A model generated the notes under the pieces. That model had not been told where the DNA came from, did not search any database, and saw nothing but the letters and a program-made list of their open reading frames with translations. Shown here piece after piece: positions 58,701 to 64,000 of a DNA stretch of 64,000 nt. Both the position numbers and the translations under genes were made by a program. Numbering within the stretch: the stretch's first letter is position 1; every line of letters starts with the position of its first letter. This DNA comes from Cladopsammia gracilis (lineage: Eukaryota > Cnidaria > Anthozoa > Scleractinia > Dendrophylliidae). Where the stretch lies: positions 775,001 to 839,000 of the forward strand of contig JAJGOT010000135.1 in the NCBI GenBank assembly GCA_022457155.1. Reading direction: 5' to 3'.

Positions 58701-61700
58701 CAAAGCAGTGCAATGTATCGACATGAAACTTCAATTGGCACAACAATACTATTGCTGATATAAAGAACCTGTTAAAACAAGGGCCGTGTTGAATTAGCTA
58801 GGATTTCGATGACGTCAGGTAAAAACGATTTATACTTTGGTGGTCGTACATTCGCTCCGCTGGTTCATTGACATGTGTCAGTTGCACAATATTTTTCGCG
58901 AAAATTACTACTCGATCTAAAAAATAGCATTTTCCCAAATCTGATTATTGCCATTGTCAGATCGATACTTCTTCCTATGAACGTCTGGTCCAGAGAGTTT
59001 CTCGTGATAGTCGCTCCCATGAGTAGTAGGGGCCGACCTGACTCGGCCGAGAAGTAACTGTAAGAGACATAACAGGCGTGTGACATGAAAAAGAACATAG
59101 CGTGAGAAAAGCCTCTGCCCACCCAGGGCAATACTTAGGATACTGGATTCCTGGGGTTTATCTCATTCTTGATGATGAGGCACAAGATGGAGAGGTGCTT
59201 TCAGTGAAGAAGAGAGGCAACGGTTTGGGAATGATAAAAAAAGATGAAAAGCATAAGCCAGCGATGGAGAAGGAAATCCGAGATAACACGAGACCTTTTA
59301 GGGTTAGGAAGCATAAAGCTGGATTGACAAACATCTCAGACTAATTTCAAATTCTGCAGTCACAACAAGACGTCCCTATATATAGCCCTGTGGTACTGTA
59401 AGAAAGTTCTGGTAAAGGACTGCATGCAATCACAAAGTTGTTTCAGGCCAGTCTAACATTTTTTCCTTCAACATTTTGACCTGATTGACTGGTTTCAGGT
59501 TTATTCTGATGTTCTAACAGGATCATATAATACCTTGATATCTCGTATCAATCTCATGTATGGCACTTCACAGTAACGGTCTGAGTTGTACCGGTGTCAT
59601 GTAACGACTTTCTTATAGTATGCTTGTGAAGCAGGCAAATCACTATTTTTTTTTCTGAAATAGCAGCCTGGAGTTGGGAAAAGATGTACGATTTCTTTTA
59701 AATGTTTTATGCATCTCCCTTTCTTGAAAAAAAATACTGATAATGTACATCGCCATCACTGAGCTCTGTTTGCTGGGCAAAAAATAACTCCCTAAGAAGC
59801 GAACATAAATGAAACGCTCGATACAGATTGAATACAGACACCGACATAGGGAAATATATATATATTCCCAGATGAAACACAAAACAAGAGTCAACTCAGA
59901 AAGTTTGTTGTACGGGCAAGAGGTTTTTCTAGTTTAATTTTTAAGCGTTTTCAATCCTCCAAGATTCTCATATCAACACTGATTTTTCATCCACAAATCA
60001 AAGTAAGTGAGTTTTACTATGTAGAGCTGTAATATAAGAAAGATGGTCCCTCAAAATTTTGGATCGTAGACCTGGATCATGCACGAAGATTGTGGCGACT
60101 GATATAGATTCTTTCAATGCATTATTTTCATCTACGTAAGTAGTTAGCTTTTGTGGCTTTGAGAGCGACACCAGGGATAAGATGTTACAGAGAATGTCAA
60201 ATGAAACGACGATCTTTTATCACCGAGTTATGGGGAAAATAGAGAATTTTGCCATTTTGGTGTACCACTTTGGTACACAACTTTGACTGCGGCCGAATTT
60301 GCATTGTTAAGAAATTCTAGAAAAGTCTAATAACTGGGTTAAAAATGCTTGTTTTTTTTTCGCACATGGGGATGCTCAGCTGCACCACCGGAATTGTTAA
60401 AGAATATATCTCCAAAGCATTGCAAAGTATCGACATGAAACTTCAATTGGCACAACAATACTATTGCTAATATAAAGAACCTGTTAAAACAAGGGCCGTG
60501 TTGAATTAGCTAGGATTTTGATGACGTTAGGTAAAAACGATTTATACTTTGGTGGTCGTACATTCGCTCCGCTGGTTCATTGACATGTGTCAGTTGCACA
60601 ATATTTTTCGCGAAAATTACTACTCGATCTAAAAAATAGCATTTTCCCAAATCTGATTATTGCCATTGTCAGATCGATACTTCTTCCTATGAACGTCTGG
60701 TCCAGAGAGTTTCTCGTGATAGTCGCTCCCATGAGTAGTAGGGGCCGACCTGACTCGGCCGAAGGCGTAACTGTAAGAGACATAACAGGCGTGTGACATG
60801 AAAAAGAACATAGCGTGAGAAAAGCCTCTGCCCACCCAGGGCAATACTTAGGATACTGGATTCCTGGGGTTTATCTCATTCTTGATGATGAGGCACAAGA
60901 TGGAGAGGTGCTTTCAGTGAAGAAGAGAGGCAACGGTTTGGGAATGATAAAAAAATGATGAAAAGTATAAGCCAGCGATGGAGAAGGAAATCCGAGATAA
61001 CACGAGACCTTTTAGGGTTAGGAAGCATAAAGCTGGATTGACAAACATCTCAGACTAATTTCAAATTCTGCAGTCACAACAAGACGTCCCTATATATAGC
61101 CCTGTGGTACTGTAAGAAAGTTCTGGTAAAGGACTGCATGCAATCACAAAGTTGTTTCAGGAAGGTCTACATTTTTATGCATCTCCCTTTCTTGAAAAAA
61201 AAAATACTGATAATGTACATCGCCAACACTGAGCTCTGTTTGCTGGGCAAAAAATAACTCCCTAAGAAGCGAACATAAATGAAACGCTCGATACAGATTG
61301 AATACAGACACCGACATAGGGAAATATATATATTCCCAGATGAAACACAAAACAAGAGTCAACTCAGAAAGTTTGTTGTACGGGCGAGAGGTTTTTCTAG
61401 TTTAATTTTTAAGCGTTTTCAATCCTCCAAGATTCTCATATCAACACTGATTTTTCATCCACAAATCAAAGTTAGTGAGTTTTACTATGTAGAGCTGTAA
61501 TATAAGAAATATAGTCCCACAAAATGTGGATCGTAGACCTGGATCATGCACGGGGATTGCGGCGACTGATATCGATTCTTTCAATGCATTGTTTTCATCT
61601 ACGTAAGTAGTTAGATTTTGTGGCTTTGAGAGCGACACTAGGGATAAGATGTTGCAGAGAATGTCAAATGAAACGACGATCTTTTATCACCGAGTTATGG

Positions 61701-63866
61701 GGAAAATAGAGAATTTTGCATGCGTCCGCCATTTTGGTGTACCACTTTGGTACACAACTTTGACTGCGGCCGAATTTGCATTGTTAAGAAATTCTAGAAA
61801 AGTCTAATAACTGGATTAAAAATGCTTGTTTTTTTTCGCACATGGAGATGCTCAGCTGCACCGCTAAAATTGTTTAAGACTATATTTCCAAAGCAGTGCA
61901 ATGTATCGACATGAAACTTCAATTGGCACAACAATTACTATTGCTGATACAAAGAAACTGTTAAAAGAAGGGCCGTGTTGAATTAGCTGGGATTTTGATG
62001 ACGTCAGGTAAAAACGATTTAATATTTATTCTTTGGTGGTAGTAGATTCGCTCCGCTGGTTAATCGGCATCTGTCAGTTGCACAATATTTTTCGCGAAAA
62101 TTACTATTCGATCTAAAATATAGCATTTTCCCAAATCTGATCATTGCCATTGCCAGATCGATACTTCTCCCTATGAACGCCTGGTCCACAGGGTTTCTCG
62201 TGATAGTCGGGCCAACCTGACTCGGCCGAAGGCGTAAATGTAAGAGACATGACAGGCGTGTGACATGAAAAAGAACAGAGCGTGAGAAAAGCCTCTGTCC
62301 ACCCAGGGTTATGCTCTGGATGCTGGATTCCTGGGGTCTATTTCGTTCTTGATGATGAGACGCACGATGGAGAGGTGCTTTCAGTGAAGAAGAGAGGCAA
62401 CAATTTGGTAATGATAAAAAAATGAAAAGCATAAGTCAGCGATGGAGAAGGAAATCCGAGATTACCCGAGACCTATTAGGGTTAGGAAGCATGAGGCTGG
62501 ATTGACAATCATCTCAGACTAATTTCAAATTCTGCAGTCACAACAAGACGTCCCTATATATAGCCCTGTGGTACTGTAAGAAAGTTCTGGTAAAGGACTG
62601 CATGCAATCACAAAGTTGTTTCAGGCCAGTCTAACATTTTTTCCTTCAACATTTTGACCTGATTGACTGGTTTCAGGTTCATTCTGAGGTTCTAACAGGA
62701 TCATACAGTATATACCTTGATATCTCTTATTAATCTCATGTATGGCACTTCCCGGTAACGGTCTGAGTTGTACCGGTGTCGTGTAACGACTTTCTTAGTA
62801 TGCTTGTGAAGCAGGCAAATGACTATTTTTTTTCTGAAATAGCAGCCTGGAGTTGGGAAAAGATGTACGATTTCTTTTAAGCATTTCTAAAAAAAATGCT
62901 TGTTTTTTTTTCGCACATGGAGATGCTCAGCTGCACCACCAGAATTGTTAAAGAATATATCTCCAAAGCAGTGCAATGTATCGACATGAAACTTCAATAT
63001 AGCATTTTCCCAAATCTGATCATTGCCATTGCCAGATCGATACTTCTCCCTATGAACGCCTGGTCCACAGGGTTTCTCGTGATAGTCGCTCCCGTGAGTA
63101 GTAGGGGCTGACCTGACTCGGCCGAAGGCGTAAATGTAAGAGACATGACAGGCGTGTGACACGAAAAAGAACAGAGCGGGAGAAAAGCCTCTGTCCACCC
63201 AGGGTTATGCTCTGGATGCTGGATTCCTGGGGTTTATCTCGTTCTTGATGATGAGACGCACGATGGAGAGGTGCTTTCAGTGAAAAAGAGAGGCAACGAT
63301 TTGGTAATGATAAAAAATGAAAAGCATAAGCCAGCGATGGAGAAGGAAATCCGAGATTACCCGAGACCTATTAGGGTTAGGAAGCATGAAGCTGGATTGA
63401 CAATCATCTCAGACTAATTTCAAATTCTGCAGTCACAACAAGACGTCCCTATATATAACCCTGTGGTACTGTAAGAAAGTTCTGGTAAAGGACTGCATGC
63501 AATCACAAAGTTGTTTCAGGAAGGTCTACATTTTTTTCCTTCAACATTTTGACCTAATTTACTGGTTTCAGGTTTATTCTGATGTTCTAACAGGATCATA
63601 TAATACCTTGATATCTCGTATCAATCTCATGTATGGCACTTCCCGGTAACGGTCCGAGTTGTACCGGTGTCGTGTAACAACTTTCTTATAGTATGCTTGG
63701 GAAGCAGGCAAATGACTATTTATTTTTTCTGAAATAGCAGCCTGGAGTTGGGAAAAGATGTACGATTTCTTTTAGACGTTTTTATGCCTCTCGCTCGCTT
63801 GAACAATAAATACTGATAATGTACATCGCCGACACTGAGCTCTGTTTGCTAGGCAAAACAATAATT
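55755..63866. repeat. Tandem array of a ~1.7-kb non-coding unit
   Basis: Five head-to-tail copies start at 55755, 58074, 59786, 61257 and (5'-truncated) about 62881. Landmarks recur in order: AAATGAAACGCTCGATACAG, GTGTACCACTTTGGTACAC (hairpin), ATGCTCAGCTGCACC, GATGACGTCAGG, TTCGCTCCGCTGGTTCATTG, GCCTCTGCCCACCCAGGG, TTCTGCAGTCACAACAAGAC, GTTGTACCGGTGTCATGTAA. Unit lengths are 2319 (with a 579-bp insertion), 1712, 1471 (240-bp deletion), about 1620 and about 990. Copies 2 and 3 are almost identical. No frame is open in all copies. The array lies 1.7 kb upstream of the polycystin ATG. Confidence 0.9.
56188..56766. mobile_element. Inverted-repeat element inside array copy 1
   Basis: 579 bp with perfect 16-bp TIRs GAGGGTCCTGAAGGGG / CCCCTTCAGGACCCTC and a 6-bp ttttat duplication (56182-56187, 56767-56772). 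Sister copies of the array show the empty site GATCTTTTATCACCG. The interior is a chain of CTGGGAATGGGATTT-type units and a 20-C tract. Non-autonomous. Confidence 0.88.
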
Positions 63867-64000
63867 GAGACCAAAAGTCTGCCATATTTTGGTCACTCTC
63901 GTGGCCGTTTATTTCATACCCTAAACCAATTTACATGAAATCTAGAAACCCTAATCTATTTCCAGCAAAGCTGAGGTAAACGCACCTCACAGAAATAGCT
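63867..64000. other. Unique-looking sequence after the array
   Basis: Array similarity stops after GGGCAAAACAATAATT. Nothing is recognised in the last 134 bp. Confidence 0.5.

Noticed and set aside
58865..59131. Minus-strand frames in the array (and equivalents at 60629 and 62019)
   Set aside because: Frames differ in start, end and reading register between copies, so no conserved protein.

Overview
The window is animal nuclear DNA, most probably from an anthozoan cnidarian (stony coral or sea anemone). Reasons: one spliced gene with GT-AG introns spread over 27 kb, a BEL/Pao retrotransposon, LINE and tRNA-derived SINE fragments, and very many short inverted-repeat transposons of kinds I associate with coral genomes. 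The clade is inference. No prokaryotic genes, rRNA or CRISPR array are seen.

Layout. 1-8000: a minisatellite of about 40 bp per unit, split by a complete, very young BEL/Pao element (312-6395, minus strand) and by two LINE 3' ends. 8000-27100: no host gene recognised; dispersed repeats, homopolymer tracts, inverted-repeat elements, a Mutator-like element with a 9-bp target duplication (21263-23073), SINEs and a LINE RT fragment. 27144-54033 (minus strand): one polycystin-1-family gene. I built 17 coding exons by hand with matching splice phases, plus one doubtful 61-bp exon. Introns hold TTAA-flanked elements, a PIF/Harbinger-like element, SINEs, a long foldback and a broken LINE that itself carries two insertions. 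54034-64000: 5' flank, with two inverted-repeat elements and then a tandem array of a roughly 1.7-kb non-coding unit (55755-63866, five copies).

The main gene predicts a protein of about 2405 residues: signal peptide, F5/8-type C (discoidin) domain, SEA-like segment, REJ module, GAIN/GPS autoproteolysis site, first membrane helix, PLAT domain, then ten more helices including a PKD-channel module and a long acidic tail. That is the 11-helix polycystin-1 plan with an unusual N-terminal lectin-like domain, fitting a surface receptor-channel subunit. The BEL element encodes Gag, an aspartic protease, RT, RNase H and integrase, but its frame is broken in three places although its LTRs differ by one base.

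Everything was read by eye. Splice sites, domain limits and transposon classes are judgements; no search or alignment program was run.
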